Of a stretch of 64,000 nucleotides of DNA, positions 1 through 8,781 are shown piece after piece; positions within the stretch are counted from its first letter, which is position 1; every line of letters begins with the position of its first letter. The stretch spans positions 62,001 to 126,000 of the forward strand of contig MWFE01000065.1 of assembly GCA_002071445.1 (NCBI GenBank), written 5' to 3'. The DNA is from Bacteroidetes bacterium ADurb.Bin008 (GTDB lineage Bacteria > Bacteroidota > Bacteroidia > Bacteroidales > Tenuifilaceae). The notes beneath the pieces are model-generated. The model had not been told where the DNA came from. It made no database searches and was given only the letters and a program-made list of their open reading frames with translations. Made by a program: the position numbers and the translations under genes.

Positions 1-308
1 AGGTGGATAACAAGGGCGACCTTATTCCCGGCACTTTCGTCGAGGTTTACCTGCAAACGGCGGCCGTAGCCCAATCCATAGCCATTCCCAAAACTGCTCT
101 TCTGGAGGAGTTCGGGAGTTTCTACGTTTTCATCGACAACCACGAAGGGTGGGAGAAACGCTATGTTACACCCGATGGCACCGATGGTAAACTGGTGCGC
201 ATTGCCCACGGGCTCAACGTGGGCGAGCATGTGGCCACCCGTAACGTATCGCGTATAAGGCTCTCGCAGATGTCGGGGCAACTCCCAGAGCATGCCCATG
301 TTCACTGA
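1..308 (+). CDS. RND efflux periplasmic adaptor subunit, C-terminal fragment
   Basis: The frame is open from the window edge and stops with TGA at 306-308, so only about the last 100 residues are present and the true start lies upstream. The fragment (PGTFVEVYL, then IPKTALLEEFGSFYVFI) resembles the beta-barrel and membrane-proximal end of HlyD/CusB-type adaptors, which bridge an inner-membrane RND pump to an outer-membrane channel in the periplasm. The pump gene follows after 94 bp and a TolC-like channel gene after that, giving the usual adaptor-pump-channel order. The tail HAHVH is histidine-rich, which would suit a metal-efflux system, but that is only suggestive. The family call rests on a short piece plus context. 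Confidence 0.8.
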   Translation, partial: VDNKGDLIPGTFVEVYLQTAAVAQSIAIPKTALLEEFGSFYVFIDNHEGWEKRYVTPDGTDGKLVRIAHGLNVGEHVATRNVSRIRLSQMSGQLPEHAHVH

Positions 309-402
309 TGCTGATGTGGATTGGCAACTGCCGTACAACGGGCAGAAAAACCTCATCATTTTAATATTTATATTGATAATGAATAGATTATAATTCCAAA
401 AG

Positions 403-3400
403 ATGCTAAACAGGATAATATCATACTCGCTACAAAGCCGCCTGCTGGTAATGCTTGTGGGGTTGATTTTGGTGGTTGGCGGTGCATGGATTACCACCTC
501 CACCGAGGTGGATGTTTTCCCCGATTTGAATGCACCCACCGTAGTGGTGATGACCACCGCCAAGGGCATGGCCCCCGAAGAGGTGGAAAAGATGGTATCG
601 TTCCCCATCGAAACATCGGTGAATGGGGCAACGGGCATACGCCGCGTACGCTCCACATCATCCATGGGCCTGTCAACCGTTTGGGTTGAGTTCGACTGGG
701 GCATGGATATCTACAAAGCGCGCCAAATAGTAAGCGAACGCCTTATGTTTGTGGCCGATGAGCTGCCCAGAGGGGTTGACCGCCCCATGATTATGCCCCA
801 ATCGAGCATAATGGGCGAAATAATGATTTTTGCCCTCACAGCCGACTCTACCCCACCCCGCGACCTACACACCATTGCCTCGTGGACCCTGCGCCCCCTG
901 CTGCTCTCCATTGGTGGCGTGGCCGAGGTGTCGTACATTGGCGGCGAGGAGAAGGAGTACCAGATTCTGGGCAACCCTCTCAAGATGAACTACTACAACG
1001 TTTCACTGGATGAGCTGGAGGCCACATGCAATCAGTTGAACACCAATGTTTCGGGTGGTTTCGTTGAGCAGTACGGGGTGAAGTACCCCGTGGTGGGGCG
1101 TTCGCGTACCAGCGACACCACCTCCATAGGTAGCACCGTGGTGAAAATGGCCAATGGCTACCCCATCACCATTGCCGACGTGGCAACGGTTACCGTTGGT
1201 GCTTCGCCAAAGGAGGGCGACGGTTCATACCGTGGTCAAAAGGCGGTGATAGTAACCATCACCAAGCAGCCCAACGTGAATACCCTGGAACTCACCGGCA
1301 GGATAAAACAAGCCCTCACCGAGGTGAAGCCCACGCTCCCACCCGATGTATCCATCCACACCGATATTTTTGAGCAGGCTTCGTTCATTAAAACTTCTAT
1401 TGGGAACGTGCAGAAAGCGCTGGTGGAAGGGTCTGTCCTGGTGATTATCATCCTAATCATCTTCCTGATGAACTACCGCACCACCATCATCTCGGTTACC
1501 GCCATTCCGGTATCCATACTGATAACGCTGATTACGCTGCGTTGGCTGGGGCTAACCATAAACACCATGAGCCTGGGAGGGATGGCCATAGCCATTGGCT
1601 CGCTGGTTGACGATGCCATCATCGATGTGGAGAATGTGTATAAACGACTGAGGCAAAATCATCTACTACCTAAAGAGGAGCGCAAATCCACCCTGCAGGT
1701 GGTTTATGATGCCTCGGTGGAAATCAGGTCGTCCATATTCAACTCAACCCTAATCATCGTGGTGGCCTTTATACCCCTCTTCTTCCTAAGCGGCATGGAG
1801 GGTCTGATGCTGAAGCCCCTGGGCATTTCGTTCATCATCGCGCTGTTCGCATCCACCCTTGTGGCCCTAAGCCTTACACCCGTCATGAGCAGTTACATGC
1901 TTTCGGGTGATGCACAGTTGGAACGCCACAGTAAGGGAAGCCTGATGGAAAGGAAGCTTACCGCCGGATACGGTCATATATTGCAGAAACTTCTCAATTA
2001 CCGCAAAACGATTATCGTAAGCGTGATTGCACTTTTTGCAGGTGCTGTTGTGGTGCTTCTCATGCAGGGGCGAAGCTTTCTGCCACCGTTCAACGAGGGT
2101 TCGCTCACCATCAACATAGCCACGCTGCCGGGGGTTTCGTTGGAAACATCCAACGACATAGGCCAACGTGCCGAGGAACTGCTGCTCTCCATTCCCGAAA
2201 TCAAATCGGTGGCACGTCGCACAGGGCGGGCTGAGCTCTCGGAACACACTTTCGATGTTAACCAATCTGAGATTGACGCACCCTACGAACTGCAGGGCAG
2301 AAGTCGTTGGGAATTCCTCAGTGAGGTACGTTCAAAGCTCAACACCCTGGAGGGTGTGGTGGTGGAGGTGGGTCAGCCCATCAGCCATCGTATCGATGCC
2401 ATGCTCTCGGGGCACATGGCCAATATTGTAATCAAAGTTTTCGGGTACGACCTCAACAGGATGTTTGCCATTGGCAACGAGATAAGCAGTGCCATAGAGG
2501 ATGTGGAAGGGATAGGCGACCTTTCCGTTGAGCAGCAGATTGAGATACCCCAAATACGGCTGCAACCACGCCGCGCCCTACTGGCGCGTTACGGCATTCC
2601 CATCACCCATTTCAATCACTTTGTGAGCACCGCGTTGGGTGGCGAAAAGGTGTCGGACGTGTTTGAGGGCGACAGGAACTTTCCGCTGGTACTCCGATTC
2701 GGGGAAGGTTTTCGTAACTCTTTCGAAGCCATAGCCCAAGCGCCCATGGATACCGAGGATGGGAAAAAGGTTCCGCTGGGCTACGTGGCCGATGTTGTGA
2801 GCACCTCGGGGCCCAACACCATCGGACGGGAGAACGTGCAGCGCAAGATTGCCGTGCAAATCAACGTGGCCAACCGCGACCAGCTGAGCGTGGTGAACGA
2901 CATTCGCAACCGAATCGAACAGCGCATTACCCTCCCCGATGGCTACCGCATTGAGTACGGAGGGCAATTTGAGAGCGAGGCCGAGGCCTCGAAACGGCTG
3001 CTACTTGCGTCAATCCTATCGTTTGCTCTTATCTTTATGCTCCTCTACCACGACCTGAAACGCCCCATGCTGGCTGCCATAGTGATGCTCAACCTGCCCC
3101 TGGCGCTGATTGGAGGCGTAGCGGCCATTTGGATTAATTCCGGAACCCTGAGCATTCCTGCCATCATCGGGTTTATCACCCTGTTTGGCATAGCCACACG
3201 AAACGGCCTCCTCCTCATATCGCGATACGAAGCGCTGCGGGATAGCGGGCTTTCGCTTGGCCAACGCATTGTGGAAGGGTCGCGCGACAGAATACTACCC
3301 ATATTGATGACGGCGCTTACCACCGCTCTGGCTCTTCTCCCCCTTGTAATTCAGGGCGATAAGCCCGGCAACGAGATTCAAAGCCCCATGGCTGTCGTTA

Positions 3401-3516
3401 TCCTTGGGGGATTGCTGAGCTCCATTGTGCTCAACCTAATGGTAGTGCCATCGGTGTACATGGTTTATGAGCAATGGCGTGGCTCAAAGGATAGTAAGGC
3501 TGAACTTTCCAATTAA
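403..3516 (+). CDS. Efflux RND transporter permease, CusA/CzcA (heavy-metal) type
   Basis: A 1037-residue protein of typical RND pump length. It has an N-terminal transmembrane helix followed by a periplasmic start (TEVDVFPDLNAPTV), two large periplasmic loops, and two clusters of transmembrane helices around residues 340-500 and 865-1025. The acidic motif in the fourth transmembrane helix (VDDAIIDVEN, about residues 400-412) matches the D/D/E pattern of heavy-metal efflux pumps and would form the proton relay. The protein acts in the inner membrane as a proton-driven antiporter in a tripartite complex with the adaptor upstream and the channel 16 bp downstream. The substrate (Cu, Ag, Zn, Co or organic) cannot be read from sequence alone. 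Confidence 0.93.
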   Translation: MLNRIISYSLQSRLLVMLVGLILVVGGAWITTSTEVDVFPDLNAPTVVVMTTAKGMAPEEVEKMVSFPIETSVNGATGIRRVRSTSSMGLSTVWVEFDWGMDIYKARQIVSERLMFVADELPRGVDRPMIMPQSSIMGEIMIFALTADSTPPRDLHTIASWTLRPLLLSIGGVAEVSYIGGEEKEYQILGNPLKMNYYNVSLDELEATCNQLNTNVSGGFVEQYGVKYPVVGRSRTSDTTSIGSTVVKMANGYPITIADVATVTVGASPKEGDGSYRGQKAVIVTITKQPNVNTLELTGRIKQALTEVKPTLPPDVSIHTDIFEQASFIKTSIGNVQKALVEGSVLVIIILIIFLMNYRTTIISVTAIPVSILITLITLRWLGLTINTMSLGGMAIAIGSLVDDAIIDVENVYKRLRQNHLLPKEERKSTLQVVYDASVEIRSSIFNSTLIIVVAFIPLFFLSGMEGLMLKPLGISFIIALFASTLVALSLTPVMSSYMLSGDAQLERHSKGSLMERKLTAGYGHILQKLLNYRKTIIVSVIALFAGAVVVLLMQGRSFLPPFNEGSLTINIATLPGVSLETSNDIGQRAEELLLSIPEIKSVARRTGRAELSEHTFDVNQSEIDAPYELQGRSRWEFLSEVRSKLNTLEGVVVEVGQPISHRIDAMLSGHMANIVIKVFGYDLNRMFAIGNEISSAIEDVEGIGDLSVEQQIEIPQIRLQPRRALLARYGIPITHFNHFVSTALGGEKVSDVFEGDRNFPLVLRFGEGFRNSFEAIAQAPMDTEDGKKVPLGYVADVVSTSGPNTIGRENVQRKIAVQINVANRDQLSVVNDIRNRIEQRITLPDGYRIEYGGQFESEAEASKRLLLASILSFALIFMLLYHDLKRPMLAAIVMLNLPLALIGGVAAIWINSGTLSIPAIIGFITLFGIATRNGLLLISRYEALRDSGLSLGQRIVEGSRDRILPILMTALTTALALLPLVIQGDKPGNEIQSPMAVVILGGLLSSIVLNLMVVPSVYMVYEQWRGSKDSKAELSN

Positions 3517-3531
3517 AAAAATTGAAGCACC

Positions 3532-4716
3532 ATGAAATTCGGAATGAAATATTTTGCAACAACACTTTTCCTGCTTGCACTCGCATTCTCATCCTTTGCT
3601 CAGGCAGGAATTGATCAGGCTCTCAGGTCCATAGAGGAAAACAACCCGTTGCTCAAGGCGTTGAGAGCCGAGGCCGAGAGCATTAAAACCGAAGCCCGCA
3701 GCGAGTTTACCCCGCCCAACCCCGAAGTGGAGGGCGGTATCTTTCCAGCCGTGGGTAACCCCGGCAACAAGTACGCCTGGGGCGTTAGTCAGAGCTTCGA
3801 ATTCCCCACCGTGTATGCCAAGCGCATGCAGCTGGCACACACCACCGACAGGTATGCCGACCAAAACTACAACGTGGCCCGTCAGTCGCTGCTCTTAGAG
3901 GCCAAGAATACCCTTCAGGAGTTGATTCATGCCCGGAGGATGACCGCCGAGTACCAGCGACGCGAAGCGTTTGCCCGTGCCATGGTGGCCATCATACAAA
4001 AAAAGGTTGATGCGGGGCAATCCAGCGTTATGGACCTCAACAACGCCCGGCTTAGGGTGATTGAGCTGGCGCAAAACGTGAGGGAAAGCAATGCTCAGGT
4101 AACCGTTATCAGTCGCAGGGTTTCCACCCTCAATGGCAATATACCGCTGGAGCTAAACGACACCATCCTGCTTTGCAATCAGTTGCCACCGTGGGATGAG
4201 TTCGTGTCGCTGGCCAAACAAACCGACCCGAGGTTTGTCACCCTCAACAGCATGGTGGAAGTGGCACAGGGGCAAAAGTCGCTTGCCGTGCATCGGGGGC
4301 TACCTGAACTGAACATTGGCTACCAGTCGGAAAAGACCGATGCCGAACACTTTGCAGGCGTTAAGGCTGGGCTTAGCATTCCCCTTTGGGGGAATATGGG
4401 CAACCGCAGGGTGGCCAATGCCCGACTGGCCGAAGCCAGGTATCAACAGGCCGGTCAAGCCAACCTGATGGAAAGCGAATATGAGGAGCTGTACCTAAAA
4501 GCGCAAACCACCAAGGAGCTGCACGATGAGCTGAAAAATGCCCTTTCTACATACAACAACCTGTCGCTGCTGCGAAAAGCGCTGGAAGCAGGGCAGGTAT
4601 CGGTTATCGACTTTTTCAACGAGGTGACATTTCTGTATAGCATCACCGACAGGGTATTGGAGCTGGAGCTGGAATACGCCAAGCTTTTCGCCGAACTCCA
4701 CAGGTTTGAACTGTAA
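3532..4716 (+). CDS. TolC-family outer membrane efflux protein
   Basis: A 394-residue protein with a clear signal peptide (hydrophobic run LFLLALAFSSFAQA) and the alternating long helices expected of a TolC/CzcC outer-membrane channel. Alanine- and glutamate-rich heptads occur around residues 40-130 and 270-390. It starts 16 bp after the RND pump stop and is last in the operon, followed by a hairpin with a short T run. It is somewhat shorter than E. coli TolC, as is common for the CzcC branch. Its role is to provide the outer-membrane exit duct for the pump. Family membership is confident; the substrate is unknown. Confidence 0.9.
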   Translation: MKFGMKYFATTLFLLALAFSSFAQAGIDQALRSIEENNPLLKALRAEAESIKTEARSEFTPPNPEVEGGIFPAVGNPGNKYAWGVSQSFEFPTVYAKRMQLAHTTDRYADQNYNVARQSLLLEAKNTLQELIHARRMTAEYQRREAFARAMVAIIQKKVDAGQSSVMDLNNARLRVIELAQNVRESNAQVTVISRRVSTLNGNIPLELNDTILLCNQLPPWDEFVSLAKQTDPRFVTLNSMVEVAQGQKSLAVHRGLPELNIGYQSEKTDAEHFAGVKAGLSIPLWGNMGNRRVANARLAEARYQQAGQANLMESEYEELYLKAQTTKELHDELKNALSTYNNLSLLRKALEAGQVSVIDFFNEVTFLYSITDRVLELELEYAKLFAELHRFEL

Positions 4717-4717
4717 A

Positions 4718-4741
4718 AAGAGTGGTTAAGCCACTTTTCTT
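4718..4741 (+). terminator. Intrinsic terminator after the RND operon
   Basis: An inverted repeat AAGAGTGG / CCACTTTT (one G-T pair) with loop TTAAG, followed by CTT, sits directly after the TolC-like stop codon. The T run is short and interrupted, so strength is uncertain. Confidence 0.5.
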
Positions 4742-4940
4742 GCTGTATTGCCAATGGTATTAATACCGTGTCATCCGGTATTATTTTCTCCTTATATTGC
4801 CGTTGTTTTGTGTATAAAAAGTTCCTGTCGTTTGGAAAAATGGTTAAACAGCTTTATTTTTAGACAAGCTTTTTGTTGAGATAAAGAATTTTATTAAGCA
4901 GTTGTGTAGCAATGTATAAGAATGTTATAAGTTATTAATA

Positions 4941-7226
4941 ATGAATCTTGACGTCAACAACCCTGTATTTCAAACAGCATTAGATCTAGTTCAAGAGACC
5001 AATCAAACTTTTTTTTTGACTGGGAGAGCAGGAACAGGAAAATCAACTTTTATGAAACATATCGTTGAGACTGTTGAGAAAAACTTTCTTGTTGTCGCAC
5101 CGACTGGTATTGCCGCTGTAAACGTTGGGGGCGTAACAATACATTCATTTTTTCAATTCCCTTTAAGACCGCTACTTCCCAATGATGAAGGGATTAAAAT
5201 TTTTTGGAAAAATTCAGAGAAAAGAAAAATTATTTCAGCAATGGACACATTAATCATTGATGAGATTTCAATGGTTCGAGCTGACTTGATAGATGGAATT
5301 GACTTTTCATTAAGAAAAAATGGTGGTAACCCAAATATGCCATTTGGGGGAAAACAAGTGATTTTTGTGGGAGATATATTTCAACTTGAGCCAGTTACGA
5401 TAAAAGGTTCTGGTGAACAAACAATTATTAATGAAATTTATGGTAATCCTTATTTTTATAATGCAAAAGTTTTTGAAAGTATAGAATTAGTGACAATTGA
5501 ATTACAAAAGGTTTATAGACAAACAGATTCTGAATTTGTTTCTTTACTGGATAAGGTTCGAATCAAGGACATATCTCAAGCGGATTTAGATTATATTAAT
5601 ACTAGAGTTTTCTCACAATCTCAATTGAACGAAAATGATTTTGCTATTACTTTAACGACCACCAATGAAATATCTAATAATGTTAATTATCAAAAACTTG
5701 ACGAATTAGATGCAGATTCTTTTTTATACGTTGCAGATGTTTCTGGTGAATTTGAAGAAAGCAAATATCCAACTGATCCAGAGTTAGTATTGAAAGTGGG
5801 AGCTCAAGTAATATTTATTAAAAACGATACAGCGAGAAGATGGGTAAATGGAACAATTGGTCAAGTTTGTGAGTTAACAGAAAACGATATCAAAGTTAGG
5901 CTTAAGGATGGTACGTCACATTTTGTTGAGAAAAGGGTTTGGGAGAATCTTAAATATCAGTACAACAAAGAGAAAAAGAAAATTGAGCAAGAAATTATTG
6001 GAACTTTCGAACAATACCCTTTGAAATTAGCATGGGCTATTACAATCCATAAGAGTCAAGGTTTAACTTTTGATAGAGTCGTTATAGATTTTGGTAGTGG
6101 CACTTTCGCAAGTGGTCAAGCATATGTAGCCTTAAGCAGAGCAACAAGTTTTAAGGGTTTATTTCTTAAACAAAAATTATATTCAACAGATATATATATT
6201 GACGAAAGTATTAAAGAATTTGCAAAGACGTTTAACGACCCTAAAACAATTAATAAAAAACTAATCTTAGGGAAAGAAATTTTTAGATATCAAACTAATA
6301 ATAACAATGAACGGATAGGGGACCTCTATTTTAAAAACGCTATTGAAAGTATTGTTTGTGGTGATTTTCATGCAGCATATAATGAACTATTAGTTGGATT
6401 TGAAACAGTTTCTTGTGATTGTTACCTTTCACAATTAATAAAGAACAAATATGATGAAATAGTTTATTCATTAAATAACAATCCAATATCTTGTACTTTG
6501 TTTGAACTTGATTTTATTAGGGCTGTTATCTACTTTTTTATTGATTCAGGTAATTATGGGGTGGCTCAAAATGGGACATACCAAAAAGCCCTGTCCTTTA
6601 TAGACTCTTATTTAGAAATTTTCCCAGAATCGGACATTGCTCATTATTTGAAAGGTAGGGTCTTGGTAGGCTTCGAAAACTATGAAACTGTGTTCGAAGA
6701 ATTAGAGTTAGCGTTATCCTTAAAGGAAACAGCGAGAACTCACTATCGCCTTGGAAGAATAAAAGAACAAAAATTAAACATGTATGGTGTTGACCATCTC
6801 TATAAATCTGTTTTAATGAATCCTACTAGTTTATGCTCATTAAGGTGGTTTAAAAATTGTTGTGATAATCGTCTTATTAAATTTGAAACTAATACAAATA
6901 AACTTTTGGTCAATTCTTTCAATAATAAAGAAACGGATGAGTTCATTGAAATAGTAGACCATCTTTTATTAGAAGGAAATATTGAATTGTCTGATTGTAC
7001 AATTTTACCTGTTTCAACTGCTGTGACAAACTTTCTCGAAAGTTTAGAGTCTGATGAGAATCTTTTTATCCCAAGTGATTTTGACTTTGATAATGAAGAT
7101 TTTTTTTCAGATAATGAAGATTATACATCTGATCAAGATGATTATTTCAGGCTATCTGATAACCCATATTATGATGACAATTTAGATATGGATGAACAAA
7201 GTCCAGATTTTTGGGATAGTCTATAA
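4941..7226 (+). CDS. PIF1-like SF1 helicase with TPR-like and acidic C-terminal region
   Basis: A 761-residue protein. Residues about 1-420 carry the PIF1/RecD-type helicase core: Walker A GRAGTGKST near residue 28, Walker B LIIDEISMV near 103, motif III VGDIFQLEP near 143, a late motif HKSQGLTFD near 369, and ALSRAT near 397. The remaining part has helical repeats resembling TPRs (about 510-640) and ends in a strongly acidic tail rich in D, E and N. Base composition is far more AT-rich than both neighbours, and the gene stands alone, so I infer recent acquisition. Comparable stand-alone PIF1-like ATPases are widespread in Bacteroidota. A genome-maintenance or defence role is possible but not shown. 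Confidence 0.85.
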   Translation: MNLDVNNPVFQTALDLVQETNQTFFLTGRAGTGKSTFMKHIVETVEKNFLVVAPTGIAAVNVGGVTIHSFFQFPLRPLLPNDEGIKIFWKNSEKRKIISAMDTLIIDEISMVRADLIDGIDFSLRKNGGNPNMPFGGKQVIFVGDIFQLEPVTIKGSGEQTIINEIYGNPYFYNAKVFESIELVTIELQKVYRQTDSEFVSLLDKVRIKDISQADLDYINTRVFSQSQLNENDFAITLTTTNEISNNVNYQKLDELDADSFLYVADVSGEFEESKYPTDPELVLKVGAQVIFIKNDTARRWVNGTIGQVCELTENDIKVRLKDGTSHFVEKRVWENLKYQYNKEKKKIEQEIIGTFEQYPLKLAWAITIHKSQGLTFDRVVIDFGSGTFASGQAYVALSRATSFKGLFLKQKLYSTDIYIDESIKEFAKTFNDPKTINKKLILGKEIFRYQTNNNNERIGDLYFKNAIESIVCGDFHAAYNELLVGFETVSCDCYLSQLIKNKYDEIVYSLNNNPISCTLFELDFIRAVIYFFIDSGNYGVAQNGTYQKALSFIDSYLEIFPESDIAHYLKGRVLVGFENYETVFEELELALSLKETARTHYRLGRIKEQKLNMYGVDHLYKSVLMNPTSLCSLRWFKNCCDNRLIKFETNTNKLLVNSFNNKETDEFIEIVDHLLLEGNIELSDCTILPVSTAVTNFLESLESDENLFIPSDFDFDNEDFFSDNEDYTSDQDDYFRLSDNPYYDDNLDMDEQSPDFWDSL

Positions 7227-7278
7227 TTAGCACAGCCACCAACAGAGGCTTGGGCCCTCCCCGTCGGAACAGGATTGC

Positions 7279-7298
7279 CCCGACAATAAAATGTCGGG
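7279..7298. repeat. CCCGACA/TGTCGGG hairpin
   Basis: A perfect 7-bp inverted repeat (CCCGACA, loop ATAAAA, TGTCGGG) lies between the helicase and the thioredoxin gene. There is no T tract, so it is not a standard terminator. Related CCCGA...TCGGG hairpins occur near 9855 and at 46846-46861, also in accessory DNA. Confidence 0.5.
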
Positions 7299-7335
7299 AG
7301 CCAAGCCGCGGAACGTAAATGATCAACCTCAAAAA

Positions 7336-7851
7336 ATGAAAAAACTCCTGCCATTCATCACCTTACTGATAATAGCCTTTTTTGCCGGCAATTCGTATGC
7401 ACAGGACAAAGGCCTGCTAACGAATAAATACAAAGCTCCCGATTTTGAAATTCAGCTTAATGATGGGAAGAATATCAGGCTATCTGATCTAAAGGGCAAA
7501 ATTGTTTTGATAAACTTCTTTTCCACATCTTGCTCCCCGTGCAGGGTGGAACTACCTATGATCCAGAAGCATATTTGGAAAAAACATAGAAAGAATGAAC
7601 ATTTTGAACTGCTGGTCATTGCACGGGACAACTCATGGGAAGATATCGCAAGGTATCTGTCGTCGAACACCGCAATAAAGTTTCCCATTTACCCCGATAC
7701 CAAAAGAGCAATTTATGAGAAGTATGCCCAGAGAGGAGTGCCTCAGAACTTTGTTATCGACAAGGAGGGTAATGTACTATACCATGTCACCGGGTACTAT
7801 GAAGCCGAGTTTATGAAAATGGTCAACCTCATCAATGAGCTGTTAAAATAA
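7336..7851 (+). CDS. TlpA/ResA-like thiol-disulfide oxidoreductase
   Basis: A 171-residue exported thioredoxin-fold protein. I place the start at 7336 because MKKLLPFITLL begins a clean signal peptide ending near SYAQ. An in-frame ATG 45 bp upstream would add a charged, non-signal extension that overlaps a hairpin. The redox motif CSPC lies near residues 66-69 in the context FFSTSCSPCRVELP, as in TlpA/ResA-type periplasmic reductases. A later segment (RGVPQNFVIDKEGN) carries the cis-proline element VPQ. It probably reduces disulfides or handles apocytochromes in the periplasm, but no cytochrome genes adjoin it. It sits 60 bp before the AlkD-like gene on the same strand. Confidence 0.88.
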   Translation: MKKLLPFITLLIIAFFAGNSYAQDKGLLTNKYKAPDFEIQLNDGKNIRLSDLKGKIVLINFFSTSCSPCRVELPMIQKHIWKKHRKNEHFELLVIARDNSWEDIARYLSSNTAIKFPIYPDTKRAIYEKYAQRGVPQNFVIDKEGNVLYHVTGYYEAEFMKMVNLINELLK

Positions 7852-7911
7852 TTGGCGTTTGCGCCGGTCGCTGATTAAAGGGTATCAATTGGCAACCATA
7901 TTCCATTTAAT

Positions 7912-8619
7912 ATGAACGACATAATTCAAGCAATCCGGGTTGAACTCAAAAACAGCGTTGACGAGAAAACCCGTCAAACCAGCCGGAATTTTTTTAAGGA
8001 GAGCATCAAACTGTATGGGGTAAAAATCCCCACGGTCAACAAGATTGGCAAGGCATTTTTCAAGGAGATTGCCCAAAAGGGAAAGGCTGAAATATTTGAT
8101 TTATGCGAACTGCTGTGGCAGTCGGGCTACATTGAGGAGGCGTTTATTGCGTGCAACTGGTCGTACAGCCTGCGAAACGAATACGAGCCGAGCGATTTCC
8201 CAATCTTCGAGCGGTGGATACGCAATTACATAAGCAACTGGGCCACATGCGATACGTTGTGCAATCATACCGTAGGCGAATTTGTGGAAATGTATCCCGA
8301 ACATATTGCAAGGCTGAAGGAGTTTGCCACATCGGATAACAGATGGGTACGCAGGGCTTCGGCTGTAACGCTGATTATCCCTGCCCGAAAGGGCATGTTT
8401 TTGGACGATATATTGGCCATTGCGGATATCCTGTTAGAGGATGGCGATGATTTGGTACAAAAGGGCTACGGCTGGATGCTGAAAGCAGCCTCGGAGGCCA
8501 ACCGGCAGGCCATTTTCGACTACATAATGAGCAAAAAAACGGTTATGCCCCGCACAGCACTGAGGTATGCCATTGAAAAGATGCCCAAGGAGTTAAAGGC
8601 CCTGGCCATGGCAAAATAG
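7912..8619 (+). CDS. DNA alkylation repair enzyme, AlkD-like
   Basis: A 235-residue all-helical protein of the AlkD HEAT-repeat DNA glycosylase family, which removes positively charged alkylated bases such as N3- and N7-alkylpurines without flipping the base. Visible family features are NWATCDTLC (the tryptophan and aspartate of the active cleft), RWVRRASAV (the conserved arginine) and KGYGWMLKAAS (a second cleft tryptophan). The length matches the family. It follows the thioredoxin gene on the same strand and precedes the tRNA-Arg gene. The call is confident at family level; substrate range is inferred from characterised homologues. Confidence 0.92.
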   Translation: MNDIIQAIRVELKNSVDEKTRQTSRNFFKESIKLYGVKIPTVNKIGKAFFKEIAQKGKAEIFDLCELLWQSGYIEEAFIACNWSYSLRNEYEPSDFPIFERWIRNYISNWATCDTLCNHTVGEFVEMYPEHIARLKEFATSDNRWVRRASAVTLIIPARKGMFLDDILAIADILLEDGDDLVQKGYGWMLKAASEANRQAIFDYIMSKKTVMPRTALRYAIEKMPKELKALAMAK

Positions 8620-8665
8620 TGGTTGTGCATGCCATATTCCGAACGGGATGATTTGTTGATCACTT

Positions 8666-8696
8666 TTTGCAACTTGCCAATTTTTCAATACTTTTG
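8666..8696 (+). promoter_or_regulatory. Promoter of tRNA-Arg
   Basis: A TTTG box at 8666-8669 and TACTTTTG at 8689-8696 (TAnnTTTG consensus) are 19 bp apart, as expected for the Bacteroidota primary sigma factor. The -7 box ends 11 bp before the tRNA 5' end. Confidence 0.75.
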
Positions 8697-8707
8697 CCCC
8701 ATTAATT

Positions 8708-8781
8708 GGCCCCGTAGTTCAGCTGAATAGAACGTCAGATTCCGGTTCTGAAAGTCACAGGTTTGAATCCTGTCGGGGTCA
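8708..8781 (+). tRNA. tRNA-Arg (anticodon CCG)
   Basis: A 74-nt cloverleaf. The acceptor stem pairs 8708-8714 (GGCCCCG) with 8774-8780 (CGGGGTC), with one G-T pair and discriminator A at 8781. The anticodon stem TCAGA/TCTGA encloses the loop TTCCGGT, giving anticodon CCG at 8742-8744, which reads the arginine codon CGG. The T arm is ACAGG-TTTGAAT-CCTGT. CCA is not encoded. Its 3' part from the T loop onward (8766-8780) is copied five times in the tandem array immediately downstream. Confidence 0.95.

Noticed and set aside
4756-4767. GGTATTAATACC palindrome as an operator for the helicase gene
   Set aside because: It is 170 bp from the start codon and a single 12-bp AT-rich palindrome is not enough to name an operator.
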